A DNA stretch of 18,951 nucleotides from DASYVD01 sp036000545 (GCA_036000545.1 DASYVD010000075.1:1-18951); one strand, 5' to 3'. Positions 6,096 through 13,569 are shown, counted from the first letter of the stretch. Notes: a model not told the origin generated them from the sequence alone. Translations and numbers: made by a program.

Positions 6096-6646
6096 CAGGT
6101 AACGGTCTCCGGGAGAAGCTCTCTCGCCAGCCGGTCCAATGCCCGCCGCTGAAGGGTCTTCACTGCCCCCTGGGACTTGCCCAGCACTCGGGCCACGTCA
6201 GCCACGGGCAGGTCGGCCAGCACTCGAAGTAGGACCACCGCTCGCTGATCCGGCGTAAGCGCACGGGCCGCTTCGAGGACCATTCTCCCCTCCAGCCGAT
6301 CCAGTGCCTCGTCCTCGACGTCTCCCTTCCGACCGAACGGGAGGAGGTCTTCCGGATCGGCGGAGCTCTCCAGCCTCCGGGCCCGGCGGCGATGCTCATC
6401 CACCAGCCGCCGGTGAACGATGGTGAACACCCAGGATCGGAAAGCCCGTTCGTCTCCCCGGAACCTGGGGAGGTCCTTCACAACGCCCACGAAGACCTCG
6501 GACGCCAGGTCCTCTGGTTCCGCGGCGCCTTGACCCCGCAGGTAGCCGAGGACCGCGGGGGCGAGGTCACGGTAGATCACCTCGAGGGCGCTGTGGTCAC
6601 CGGCCTTAGCCGAGGCGAGGACGAGCTTGAAGGCTGCCCCGATCAT
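6095..6646 (-). CDS. ECF-type RNA polymerase sigma factor (sigma-70 family)
   Basis: With ATG 6646 as start the protein has 183 residues, a normal ECF size. The open frame continues to 6799, but that extra part is a shadow of the EamA gene and contains no other start close to the end of that gene. Region 2 spans residues 20-90 (ALEVIYRDLAPAVLGYLRG, PEDLASEVFVGVVKDLPRFR, AFRSWVFTIVHRRLVDEHRR). Region 4 spans about 122-175 (LTPDQRAVVLLRVLADLPVA, then VLGKSQGAVKTLQRRALDRL, the DNA-binding helices). There is no good SD before the ATG. It lies 28 bp downstream of the transporter gene and shares TGATG with the membrane protein that follows. Its target promoters cannot be told from this window. Confidence 0.85.
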   Translation of the reverse strand: MIGAAFKLVLASAKAGDHSALEVIYRDLAPAVLGYLRGQGAAEPEDLASEVFVGVVKDLPRFRGDERAFRSWVFTIVHRRLVDEHRRRARRLESSADPEDLLPFGRKGDVEDEALDRLEGRMVLEAARALTPDQRAVVLLRVLADLPVADVARVLGKSQGAVKTLQRRALDRLARELLPETVT

Positions 6647-6674
6647 CGGAGCATCTGCCGAAACGGAACCATCC

Positions 6675-7601
6675 TCAGGATTCTCGACCGGACGGTCGCG
6701 CGACTGGAGGAAGATCCGTCGTGGCCATGCCCCACCCCTCGACCATGGGGAGGATCGCCACCGCCGCCACCACCAGGGCGCCTCCCACCAGCTGAACACC
6801 CGTCAGCGTCTCGCCGAGCACGGCGACCCCGAGGATGACCGTGACCACCGGCTCCACCGTCGCTCCGATCGCCGCCCGCGTCGGTCCCAGACGCTCGACG
6901 GCAGCGAGGAACAGGGCCAGCGCCGCCGCGGTGAACAGAGCCACTGCGACCATCCATCCCGCGGAAGCGGGGATCCGACCTGGATCCACCGCACCCGTGG
7001 CCACAGCCACCGGGGCGAAGGCCAGAGCTGCCGTTGCCTGCACGATCCCACTCGAGACCAGAGGATGGACTGCGGCGACCGCCCGCTGAGCGAGGACGAT
7101 GAAGGTGGCGAGGGCCACCGCCGCCCCCAGGGCCATGACGACCCCCACCCAGTCAAGGTCGGCGGTGGGGGCCCCCAGGACCAGCACGAGCCCAACGGTG
7201 CTCAGTCCCAGGGCCACGCCCTTGCCGAGGCCCCAACGCTCCCGCCCGAGCACGGCGGTGGCCAGCGCCACCATGGCGGGGTGCGCGTAGAGCAGCAGCG
7301 TCGACGCCGACGCGGGGATCCGCTCCAGCGATCCCACGAACAGTCCTCCGACGACCGAGGCCACCAGGCCCATGCCCACCAACGACCGGAGCTTCTTCGG
7401 CTCCGGGCGCCGGGCCACGCGCAGCACGCGAGCCAGCGCCCATAGAACCACCGCCGCGCCGGCGAAGCGGATCCACGCGACGATCCCGGTCCCCGCCTGG
7501 AGACGGTAGGTGAACTTGATGGCGATCGTCGCCGCCGCGTAGCAGCACCCGGCAAGGGTGACCACCCCCACGCCGACGACGTCGGCCCTCCGAAGGCGCA
7601 C
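6675..7601 (-). CDS. EamA/DMT-family transporter
   Basis: A 308-residue protein starting at GTG 7601 with about ten hydrophobic segments arranged as two repeats of five, the pattern of the drug/metabolite transporter superfamily (EamA, RhaT-like). Typical blocks are ATIAIKFTYRLQAGTGIVAW in repeat one, LERIPASASTLLLYAHPAMV, and in repeat two VERLGPTRAAIGATVEPVVT and VILGVAVLGETLTGVQLVGG. Proteins of this family export metabolites or amino acids across the inner membrane, but the substrate cannot be predicted. The last 27 residues after the final helix are polar. The gene is divergent from the aldehyde dehydrogenase gene with 69 bp between the starts, and may lead the transcript that includes the sigma factor. 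Confidence 0.85.
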   Translation of the reverse strand: MRLRRADVVGVGVVTLAGCCYAAATIAIKFTYRLQAGTGIVAWIRFAGAAVVLWALARVLRVARRPEPKKLRSLVGMGLVASVVGGLFVGSLERIPASASTLLLYAHPAMVALATAVLGRERWGLGKGVALGLSTVGLVLVLGAPTADLDWVGVVMALGAAVALATFIVLAQRAVAAVHPLVSSGIVQATAALAFAPVAVATGAVDPGRIPASAGWMVAVALFTAAALALFLAAVERLGPTRAAIGATVEPVVTVILGVAVLGETLTGVQLVGGALVVAAVAILPMVEGWGMATTDLPPVARPSGRES

Positions 7602-7670
7602 GGCCCGACTCTACCGGGGTAGCATCGCAGCGACGCACACGCGAGCTCAGCTCCGAGGAGGGACGATCCC

Positions 7671-9173
7671 ATGACCGACTACCAGCTCGTCATCGACGGA
7701 GAGCTCATCGACGCGGCGTCGGGCGAGACGTTCGAGTCCTTCGATCCGTCAACGGGCCGGCCCTTCGCCGAGGTGGCCAAGGCGGGGGCAGAGGACGTTT
7801 CTCGCGCGGTGGAAGCGGCTCGCAGGGCCTTCGACGAGGGCCCGTGGTCCAGGATGCGCGGCCGCGACCGGGCCAAGGCCCTCCTCGCCGTGGCCGACCT
7901 GATCAAGAAGAACGGCGCCGAGCTCGCCGAGCTCGAATCGAAAGACTCCGGGGGGACCATCCGCAAGGCGAAGAACGCCGACATCGGGATGGCCATCTCG
8001 ACCTTCCGGGTGTTCGCCGAGCTGGCCGGGCGAGAGGACGATGAGGAGGCGCTTCCTCGTTCGCCGACCTCCTACAACTATCTCCGGCGCGAGCCCATCG
8101 GCGTTTGCGCCGCCGTCACCCCGTGGAACTTCCCCATCCAGATGGCGTCGTGGAAGGTCGCCCCGGCCATCGCCGCGGGGAACTCGGTGATCCTCAAGCC
8201 CGCCTCGTACACTCCGCTCACCTCGATCGAGATCGGCCGGCTGTGCCTGGAGGCGGGGATCCCCGAAGGGGTCGTCAACGTCCTGCCCGGGCCCGGCGCA
8301 GGCACCGGTGAGGAGCTCGTATCGGCCGACGGCGTCGACAAGATCTCCTTCACCGGCTCGACCGAGGTCGGCCGGCGCATCATGCAGCTCGGCTCGGGCA
8401 CCGTGAAGAAGGTCACCCTGGAGCTCGGCGGCAAGTCACCGTCGATCGTCCTCGACGACGCCGACCTCGAGTACGCGGTGGACGGCGTGCTGTGGGGAGT
8501 CTTCTTCCACCAGGGCCAGGTCTGCTCCGCCGGGACCCGGCTGTTCGTCCAGCGATCGATCCACGACGAACTCTTCCCGGCCCTGGTGAAAAAGGCCGAG
8601 GAGATGGTGGTGGGCCCGGCCCTCGACCCCGCATCAGACCAGGGACCCATCGTGTCCCAGACTCAGCTCGAGACGGTGGAACGGTACGTGGAGATCGGCC
8701 GATCGGAGGGCGCCGAGGTCGCGGTGGGCGGCGAGCGGGTCACGGTCGAAGGTCATGAGGGCGGCTACTACTACCGCCCCACCATCCTCTCCGGCGTGAA
8801 CAACCGGATGAAGGTTGGCCAGGAGGAGATCTTCGGACCGGTGCTCGTGGTCATCCCGTTCGAGGACGACGAGGAAGCGGTGCGCCTGGCCAACGACTCG
8901 ATGTACGGGCTCGCGGGGGCGGTGTGGGCGCGGGAGCTCCCGAGGGCGGTGAGGGTCGCCGAGCAGCTCCGAACGGGAACCGTGTGGATCAACGACTACC
9001 ACATGATCAACCCGCGGTACCCCTTCGGGGGCTACAAGCAATCGGGCATAGGCCGGGAGCACGGGTCGGTCGGCTTCGACGAGTACCGGCAGATCAAGCA
9101 CGTGCACGTGGACCTGGCGGGGGGACGCGAGAAGCACCCCTGGTGGGACATGATCCTGCCGCGCGAGGGGTGA
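7671..9173 (+). CDS. Aldehyde dehydrogenase (NAD(P)-dependent)
   Basis: A 500-residue protein starting at ATG 7671 behind GAGGAGGGA (7655-7663). All catalytic features of the aldehyde dehydrogenase superfamily are present: TPWNFP with the oxyanion-hole Asn153, FTGSTEVG of the cofactor fold, general base Glu251 in ELGGKSP, nucleophile Cys285 in GQVCSAGTR, and EEIFGPV. It oxidises an aldehyde to its acid in the cytoplasm. By eye it resembles the betaine-aldehyde, phenylacetaldehyde and 5-carboxymethyl-2-hydroxymuconate-semialdehyde group; the substrate is not determined by these motifs. Lying about 2.5 kb from the paa operon, it could supply phenylacetate from phenylacetaldehyde, but no shared operator was seen before this gene. 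It is transcribed away from the EamA gene. Confidence 0.93.
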   Translation: MTDYQLVIDGELIDAASGETFESFDPSTGRPFAEVAKAGAEDVSRAVEAARRAFDEGPWSRMRGRDRAKALLAVADLIKKNGAELAELESKDSGGTIRKAKNADIGMAISTFRVFAELAGREDDEEALPRSPTSYNYLRREPIGVCAAVTPWNFPIQMASWKVAPAIAAGNSVILKPASYTPLTSIEIGRLCLEAGIPEGVVNVLPGPGAGTGEELVSADGVDKISFTGSTEVGRRIMQLGSGTVKKVTLELGGKSPSIVLDDADLEYAVDGVLWGVFFHQGQVCSAGTRLFVQRSIHDELFPALVKKAEEMVVGPALDPASDQGPIVSQTQLETVERYVEIGRSEGAEVAVGGERVTVEGHEGGYYYRPTILSGVNNRMKVGQEEIFGPVLVVIPFEDDEEAVRLANDSMYGLAGAVWARELPRAVRVAEQLRTGTVWINDYHMINPRYPFGGYKQSGIGREHGSVGFDEYRQIKHVHVDLAGGREKHPWWDMILPREG

Positions 9174-9185
9174 CCCGGCGTCCTG

Positions 9186-9215
9186 GGCACGATCCTGGGG
9201 CTGATTGATCGTGCC
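9186..9215. terminator. Hairpin between converging genes, possible two-way terminator
   Basis: GGCACGATC (9186-9194) and GATCGTGCC (9207-9215) are exact complements around a 12-nt loop. The structure lies 13 bp after the aldehyde dehydrogenase stop and 36 bp beyond the stop of the converging MFS gene. No T run follows on either strand, so efficiency is uncertain. Confidence 0.45.
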
Positions 9216-9250
9216 GGTAACCCTGGGTCTGATGGTCTGGAACCGGGCGC

Positions 9251-11044
9251 CTAGCCGACGGGGAGCTCCCCGACGGGAGCGGGAACGGGCTGTCTCGTCT
9301 GGTCCTGAGCGGCAGGGTCCCGGAGCGGCGCCGCCCCGAGCAACGCCCGGCACAGGAGGGCGGTCCCCACGAACATGAACCCGGAGATGGCGTAGGTCGC
9401 TCGCACGCCCAGGTGGGTGCCGAACCACCCAGCCGTGGACGCCCCCGCCAGCAGGGCACCCTGGAGCACCGCCTCCGAGGCTCCCATGACCCGTCCCCGG
9501 AAGGCATCGGGGGTCCGCTCCTGCAGGAGGGAGTGGTAGGCGACCGAGCCCACGCCGTTGGCGAACCCGGAGACCATCCACAGCAGCAAGAGGGTTGAGA
9601 GGATCGACGCCCGTGACGCGGTGATGACGGCCAGGCCAACCACTCCGATGGCCGCGGCGAACAGCCATTCCCTCGACCACTTCCGGGCCGCCGCCGGGGC
9701 GGCCACCGAACCCAGGACCATCCCCAGGCCCCATACCCCGCCGATCAGGCCGAGCGCCTCGGGGCGAAGCTCGAGGATCCGGATGACGAACAGCGGCTCG
9801 AGGGGCGAACGGATCGACGCGGCCAGCATCACGAGGCCGATCACGATCAGCGCGCCCCGGATCACCGGACGGACCAGCGCGTACTTGATGCCCTCCACCA
9901 ACGCTCTCGCCGGGGAGGTGGGCGTTGGGTCCGGCTCGCGTCTGGGGAACCGCACGCCGAACAGAAGCGCCGCGGAGAAGAGGAACGAGGCCGCCTGGAC
10001 GCCGAACGCCCAGCTCGCTCCGACGCTTGCCACCAGGAGCCCGCCGATGACCGGCCCGGCCATGACGGCGAAGTTGTACGTGGCCCCGACGAGGGCATTG
10101 GCGGCCACGATCCGCTCTCTGGGGACGAGGTTGGGGATGGACGCCATCAGAGTCGGCTGGAAGATCGACCCGAAGAGGCCCAGGCACGCCGCCACCACGT
10201 ACAGGTGGGTAAGGGTGGGCTCCCCGACGAGCAAGAGCGAGCCAACCGCCACCATCCGGATCAGGTCCGACCCGATCATCAGGGTCTTGCGATGGAACCG
10301 GTCGATGAGCGGGCCGCCAAGGGCCCCGGCCACCGCCCCCGGGGCCACTTGGGCGACCAGCAGGGCCGCCAGGGCGTGGGCGCTGGACCCGCGGCCGGCC
10401 ACGCTGGCCACGACCGCGAGCGTGTACACCCAGTCGCCCAGGTTGGACACGGACTGAGCCGCCCACACCCGCGTGAACGCCCCATGGCGGTGCAGGCCCC
10501 CGAACTGGCCTTTGCCCGACGGGATCAGGTGCGATCCGCAGATCCGGTGGAGCGCGACCGCGGCACCGAGGGCGATGCACAGGTCCCCCACGCTGAACAC
10601 GTTGTGGAACGGGAAGGGGGGAGGCAGGGCGAAGATATCCCCCAGGAAGGCCAGGTTCGGATCCGCCAGTGCCGCAGAGTTGCTGAAGCCGGCCTGGCCC
10701 AGGGCCCGTCCCGCCGTCAACAGCGCCGCCGGCGAAGCCGGGATCACCCCGCCATTTGCCGCGATGGCCACCAGGTTCATCGCCCCGCCGACGGCGATCA
10801 GCCACATCCCCGGCAGGCGGCGGTTCGCCACCACGAACATGCCGGCCAGCAGGTACGAGCCGACGTGGGCAATCCCGTGAAATTCCCCGATGTCGGGGAT
10901 GACGCTGACGATGAGGATCTGGACCCCCAACGCAGCCAGGAGGGCCCACGCGTGGCGGAACCGCAACTCGGCCAGGGAACCGAGCCTTCCGCCGAAGATG
11001 GGCACCGTGGCCAGGGCCACGACCACGAATGCGACCAGGAGCAC
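9251..11044 (-). CDS. DUF5317 domain fused to a major facilitator superfamily (MFS) transporter
   Basis: The best start is GTG 11044, six bases after GGAGGG (minus strand, 11056-11051), giving 597 residues. The frame also opens at TTG 11089, but those 15 residues (PISPGKLQLDGGRT) are not membrane-like. Residues 1 to about 165 match DUF5317: GGRLGSLAELRFRHAWALL, then MNLVAIAANGGVIPASPAAL and a segment ending FSVGDLCIALGAAVALHRI. From about residue 180 a complete 12-helix MFS transporter follows (FTRVWAAQSVSNLGDWVYTL, PLIDRFHRKTLMIGSDLIRM, RSPLEPLFVIRILELRPEAL, LLQERTPDAFRGRVMGASEA), of the MFS_3/enterobactin-exporter-like type. DUF5317 proteins that I know are separate proteins of under 200 residues with no known function. 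The substrate is unknown. No stop or frameshift separates the two parts. Confidence 0.8.
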   Translation of the reverse strand: MLLVAFVVVALATVPIFGGRLGSLAELRFRHAWALLAALGVQILIVSVIPDIGEFHGIAHVGSYLLAGMFVVANRRLPGMWLIAVGGAMNLVAIAANGGVIPASPAALLTAGRALGQAGFSNSAALADPNLAFLGDIFALPPPFPFHNVFSVGDLCIALGAAVALHRICGSHLIPSGKGQFGGLHRHGAFTRVWAAQSVSNLGDWVYTLAVVASVAGRGSSAHALAALLVAQVAPGAVAGALGGPLIDRFHRKTLMIGSDLIRMVAVGSLLLVGEPTLTHLYVVAACLGLFGSIFQPTLMASIPNLVPRERIVAANALVGATYNFAVMAGPVIGGLLVASVGASWAFGVQAASFLFSAALLFGVRFPRREPDPTPTSPARALVEGIKYALVRPVIRGALIVIGLVMLAASIRSPLEPLFVIRILELRPEALGLIGGVWGLGMVLGSVAAPAAARKWSREWLFAAAIGVVGLAVITASRASILSTLLLLWMVSGFANGVGSVAYHSLLQERTPDAFRGRVMGASEAVLQGALLAGASTAGWFGTHLGVRATYAISGFMFVGTALLCRALLGAAPLRDPAAQDQTRQPVPAPVGELPVG

Positions 11045-11050
11045 CGTCCG

Positions 11051-11056
11051 CCCTCC
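11051..11056 (-). promoter_or_regulatory. Ribosome binding site that decides the DUF5317-MFS start
   Basis: GGAGGG on the minus strand lies six bases before GTG 11044-11042. The longer TTG start at 11089 has no comparable site, and that codon falls within the inverted repeat of the intergenic structure. Confidence 0.6.
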
Positions 11057-11079
11057 GTCCAGCTGGAGCTTCCCTGGGC

Positions 11080-11213
11080 TTATCGGCAATCTGGGGGTCC
11101 CCCTTGAGGGACCCCAGTTGCCCCAAAGGGCAGACCTTCTAATTCCCCACCTGTGGGCCTAAAGGCCGACGGCCCCCCATGCCGATAACTGGACAGACGG
11201 AGGCCCTCGTCTG
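11080..11213. other. Intergenic segment rich in inverted repeats: candidate structured RNA or miniature element
   Basis: TTATCGGCA (11080-11088) and TGCCGATAA (11180-11188) are exact complements that enclose 91 bases. Inside are a 10-bp stem with one bulged G (11091-11101 with 11108-11117), TGCCC/GGGCA (11119-11123 with 11128-11132), CCCA/TGGG around 11146-11157, and GGCC/GGCC around 11156-11167. A further stem CAGACG/CGTCTG (11194-11199 with 11208-11213) follows. The runs GGGGG (11093-11097) and CCCCCC (11173-11178) could instead extend the outer stem, so two folds compete. It lies between the divergent DUF5317-MFS and micro-protein genes and could be a 5' leader of either. A short mobile element with 9-bp terminal inverted repeats is the alternative; no clear target duplication is seen. 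Confidence 0.55.
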
Positions 11214-11233
11214 GGGGACTCCGCTGAAGGGAG

Positions 11234-11242
11234 AGGAGGTGA
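11234..11242 (+). promoter_or_regulatory. Near-perfect Shine-Dalgarno site of the micro-protein gene
   Basis: AGGAGGTGA complements the 16S rRNA 3' end almost fully, and its GGAGG core ends seven bases before TTG 11247. A GTG inside the site (11240) is followed by a stop after three codons, so the TTG is the only useful start. Confidence 0.65.
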
Positions 11243-11246
11243 CGGG

Positions 11247-11336
11247 TTGAAGGCACGGCTCTTCCGGCTGATCGTGTCCGTGGGCATGATCGCTATGTTG
11301 GCGGCGGTACTGGGTGCCGTCGAAAAGTGGGGGTAG
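11247..11336 (+). CDS. 29-residue single-helix membrane micro-protein
   Basis: TTG 11247 to TAG 11334-11336 encodes a 29-residue peptide: MKARLFRLIVSVGMIAMLAA followed by VLGAVEKWG. It has a basic N-terminus (Lys2, Arg4, Arg7), one hydrophobic helix (about residues 8-25) and a short charged end, so it should insert in the membrane with the N-terminus inside. The ribosome site upstream is the best in the window and a strong hairpin follows at 11353, which together argue for a real gene although it is too short for usual gene calling. It lies 70 bp before the GGDEF-EAL gene and 202 bp from the divergent DUF5317-MFS gene. Its function is unknown; small membrane peptides of this kind often modulate a neighbouring membrane protein, which here is only inference. 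Confidence 0.6.
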   Translation: MKARLFRLIVSVGMIAMLAAVLGAVEKWG

Positions 11337-11352
11337 ACCGTAGCCACCGTCA

Positions 11353-11380
11353 GGGCGCCCCGGGGAAGCCCGGGGCGCCC
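11353..11380 (+). terminator. 12-bp hairpin after the micro-protein gene
   Basis: GGGCGCCCCGGG (11353-11364) and CCCGGGGCGCCC (11369-11380) are exact complements around the 4-nt loop GAAG. It begins 16 bases after the micro-protein stop and 27 bases before the GGDEF-EAL start. There is no T run (CCTCC follows), so it may be a terminator, an attenuator that limits read-through into the next gene, or an RNA-stabilising stem. Confidence 0.6.
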
Positions 11381-11406
11381 CCTCCGGCCTAGGTCACGAG
11401 GGCTCC

Positions 11407-13569
11407 ATGCGACTACATAGCATCCGGCCGATCCACTGGTACGTGGCGGTGGTGTCGGCCACGGGACTCGCCCTGGCGGTCGTCCTTCCGGCGACCCAGG
11501 GCTTGAGCCATATCCAGAGCGCGCCCGGCCAGTTCTGGCTGTTCGTGGCGTTCCTCGTTCTCGGCGAGATGGTCCCGGTGAAGGTTCCCCGGTGGAACGA
11601 GGATGTGGAGATCAGCACCGCAGCCACATTCGGGTTCGCCCTCCTGGTGGGGTTCGGGCCGGCCGCGGCCGCCCTGGCCCACGGGCTGGCCACCCTGGTG
11701 GCCGACTTGACCCGCAGGAAGCCTTGGTGGAAGGCGGGGTTCAACGCCTCCCAGTACGCGGTATCTGTGGCGGCGGCCGGGGCCGTCCTGGCGCTCAGCG
11801 GCGTGCCCCACGAGGGAATGCCACCGGCGTTCGGCCCCGCGGACATCCCGGGCATCCTGGCCGCCGGTGCAGTCTTCTTCCTCGTCAACCACACGCTCAC
11901 CCAGGTGGCCATCGCCCTGGCCCAGGGCCTGGCCATCGTCCCGAACATCCGGAGCGACTTCGCCTTCCAGGCCTCCACGGCGTTCCTGATGCTCTTCCTG
12001 TCGCCGATCGCCGTGGTCGCCGCGGAGCAGAGCCTGTGGCTCGTACCGCTCCTGGCCCTCCCGATGCTCTCGGTCTATCGAAGCACTACGGTGTGGCTGG
12101 AGAAGCAGTACAAGGAGCACCAGGCGCTGCACGATCCCCTCACGGGGCTCCCCAACCGCCGCCTGATCCACGACCGGATCCGCCAGGCCATCATGGGTGG
12201 CCGGCGGTCGGGCAGGCCCCTGGCGGTCATGCTGATCGACCTCGACCGGTTCAAGGAGATCAACGACACTCTCGGGCACCGTACCGGGGACATCGTGCTC
12301 AGAGAGATCGGAGGCCGCCTCGCGGGGCTGCTCCGGGAGACGGACACCATCGCCCGGCTCGGAGGGGACGAGTTCGCCGTCCTCCTTCCCGAAGTGCCGG
12401 ACGTCGCGGCAGCCATCCAGGTGGCCGACAAGATCCTCAAAGCCCTCGAGGCGCCGTTCGTCCTCGACGGGCTATCCCTCGACGTCGACGCCAGCATCGG
12501 CATCGCCCTGTATCCGGATCACGGGCTTGACGTCCACACCCTGATGCAGCGGGCCGATATCGCCATGTACGTGGCGAAGGAAGCTCACACGAGCTGCGAG
12601 CTGTACACGGCCGAGCGCGACCGCAACAGCACCCGGCGGCTCGCCCTCCTGGGCGAGCTTCGTCGAGCCATCGACCGGGGCCAGTTCCTGCTGCACTATC
12701 AGCCCAAGATCGACATGCGCACCCGCCGGGTTGCGGGAGTGGAGGCGCTGGTCCGCTGGCAGCACCCCCGGCACGGCCTGATGCAGCCGGACGAGTTCAT
12801 CCCCCTGGCCGAGCACACCGGCCTCATCAAGCCCCTCACCCTTCACGTCGTGGACCGGGCGCTGGCCCAGTGCCGGCAATGGCAATCTATGGGGCTGGAG
12901 GTTCCGGTGGCGGTGAACCTCTCGGTGCGGAACCTCCAGGACGTGAACTTCCCTGAGGAGGTCGGCGAGCTGCTCCAGAAGCACGAAGTGCATCCGGAGC
13001 TCCTCGAGCTGGAGATCACCGAGAGCGCCATCGTCGTCGATCCCACGCGGGCCCTGGCCGTCCTGGGGAAGCTCACCGGCATGGGGGTCCGGCTCTCGCT
13101 CGACGACTTCGGCACCGGCTATACCTCGCTGGCCTCGCTGAAGCGGCTGCCGGTTCGTCAGGTGAAGATCGACAAGTCATTCATCGTGAACATGGTGGTG
13201 GACCACGACGACGACATCATCGTCCGGTCTACCATCGAGCTGGCCCGGAACCTGGGCCTTCAGGTGGTGGCCGAGGGCGTGGAGACCGAGGACATCTTCG
13301 AGCGGCTGGCCGGGCTGGGATGCGACCTGGCGCAGGGCTACTACCTTCGCGAGCCGGTGTCCGCGGCGGAGCTGACGAACTGGCTCGCCGCTCTGAACGG
13401 TCCCGGAGACAACAACGGCCACACCGCCGGCAACGGACAGGTTCCCACGGCCACGGAGCTCCTTCCACTCACCGGTGCCGAAGGGAGCGGCAACGGGAAC
13501 GGCAATGGCCGGGCCCGAGGCACCGGCCACGCTCCCGCTCGCGAGGAGAACCGAACCAAGGCTCGGTGA
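11407..13569 (+). CDS. Membrane-bound GGDEF-EAL protein (cyclic-di-GMP synthesis and breakdown)
   Basis: A 720-residue protein starting at ATG 11407 (GAGGG four bases upstream). Residues 1 to about 225 form a membrane sensor domain of about six to seven helices, including VEISTAATFGFALLVGFGPA and WWKAGFNASQYAVSVAAAGA, a type often found before GGDEF or HD-GYP domains but with no name I can give. The GGDEF domain follows (DPLTGLPNRRLIHDRI; intact GGDEF at 319-323) with an inhibitory I-site RETD at 310-313. The EAL domain has Glu446-Ala-Leu, NLSVRNL, ELEITESA, Asp566-Asp567 in DDFGTGYTSL, KIDKSF and VAEGVET, all as in active phosphodiesterases. Both activities therefore look possible. The last 55 residues are a Gly/Asn-rich low-complexity tail. 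It converges on the GAF gene with 13 bp between stops. Confidence 0.93.
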   Translation: MRLHSIRPIHWYVAVVSATGLALAVVLPATQGLSHIQSAPGQFWLFVAFLVLGEMVPVKVPRWNEDVEISTAATFGFALLVGFGPAAAALAHGLATLVADLTRRKPWWKAGFNASQYAVSVAAAGAVLALSGVPHEGMPPAFGPADIPGILAAGAVFFLVNHTLTQVAIALAQGLAIVPNIRSDFAFQASTAFLMLFLSPIAVVAAEQSLWLVPLLALPMLSVYRSTTVWLEKQYKEHQALHDPLTGLPNRRLIHDRIRQAIMGGRRSGRPLAVMLIDLDRFKEINDTLGHRTGDIVLREIGGRLAGLLRETDTIARLGGDEFAVLLPEVPDVAAAIQVADKILKALEAPFVLDGLSLDVDASIGIALYPDHGLDVHTLMQRADIAMYVAKEAHTSCELYTAERDRNSTRRLALLGELRRAIDRGQFLLHYQPKIDMRTRRVAGVEALVRWQHPRHGLMQPDEFIPLAEHTGLIKPLTLHVVDRALAQCRQWQSMGLEVPVAVNLSVRNLQDVNFPEEVGELLQKHEVHPELLELEITESAIVVDPTRALAVLGKLTGMGVRLSLDDFGTGYTSLASLKRLPVRQVKIDKSFIVNMVVDHDDDIIVRSTIELARNLGLQVVAEGVETEDIFERLAGLGCDLAQGYYLREPVSAAELTNWLAALNGPGDNNGHTAGNGQVPTATELLPLTGAEGSGNGNGNGRARGTGHAPAREENRTKAR

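Noticed and set aside
8634..11126. An 830-residue open frame on the minus strand.
   Set aside because: It runs antisense to the aldehyde dehydrogenase and then out of frame through the DUF5317-MFS gene. Its translation is Arg/Gly/Pro-rich with no domain, as expected from GC-rich shadow frames.
11080..11188. Cyclic-di-GMP-I riboswitch, suggested by GGCCTAAA and the nearby GGDEF-EAL gene.
   Set aside because: The conserved GCAAA-type core and the paired-stem order of that class are not present on either strand by eye.
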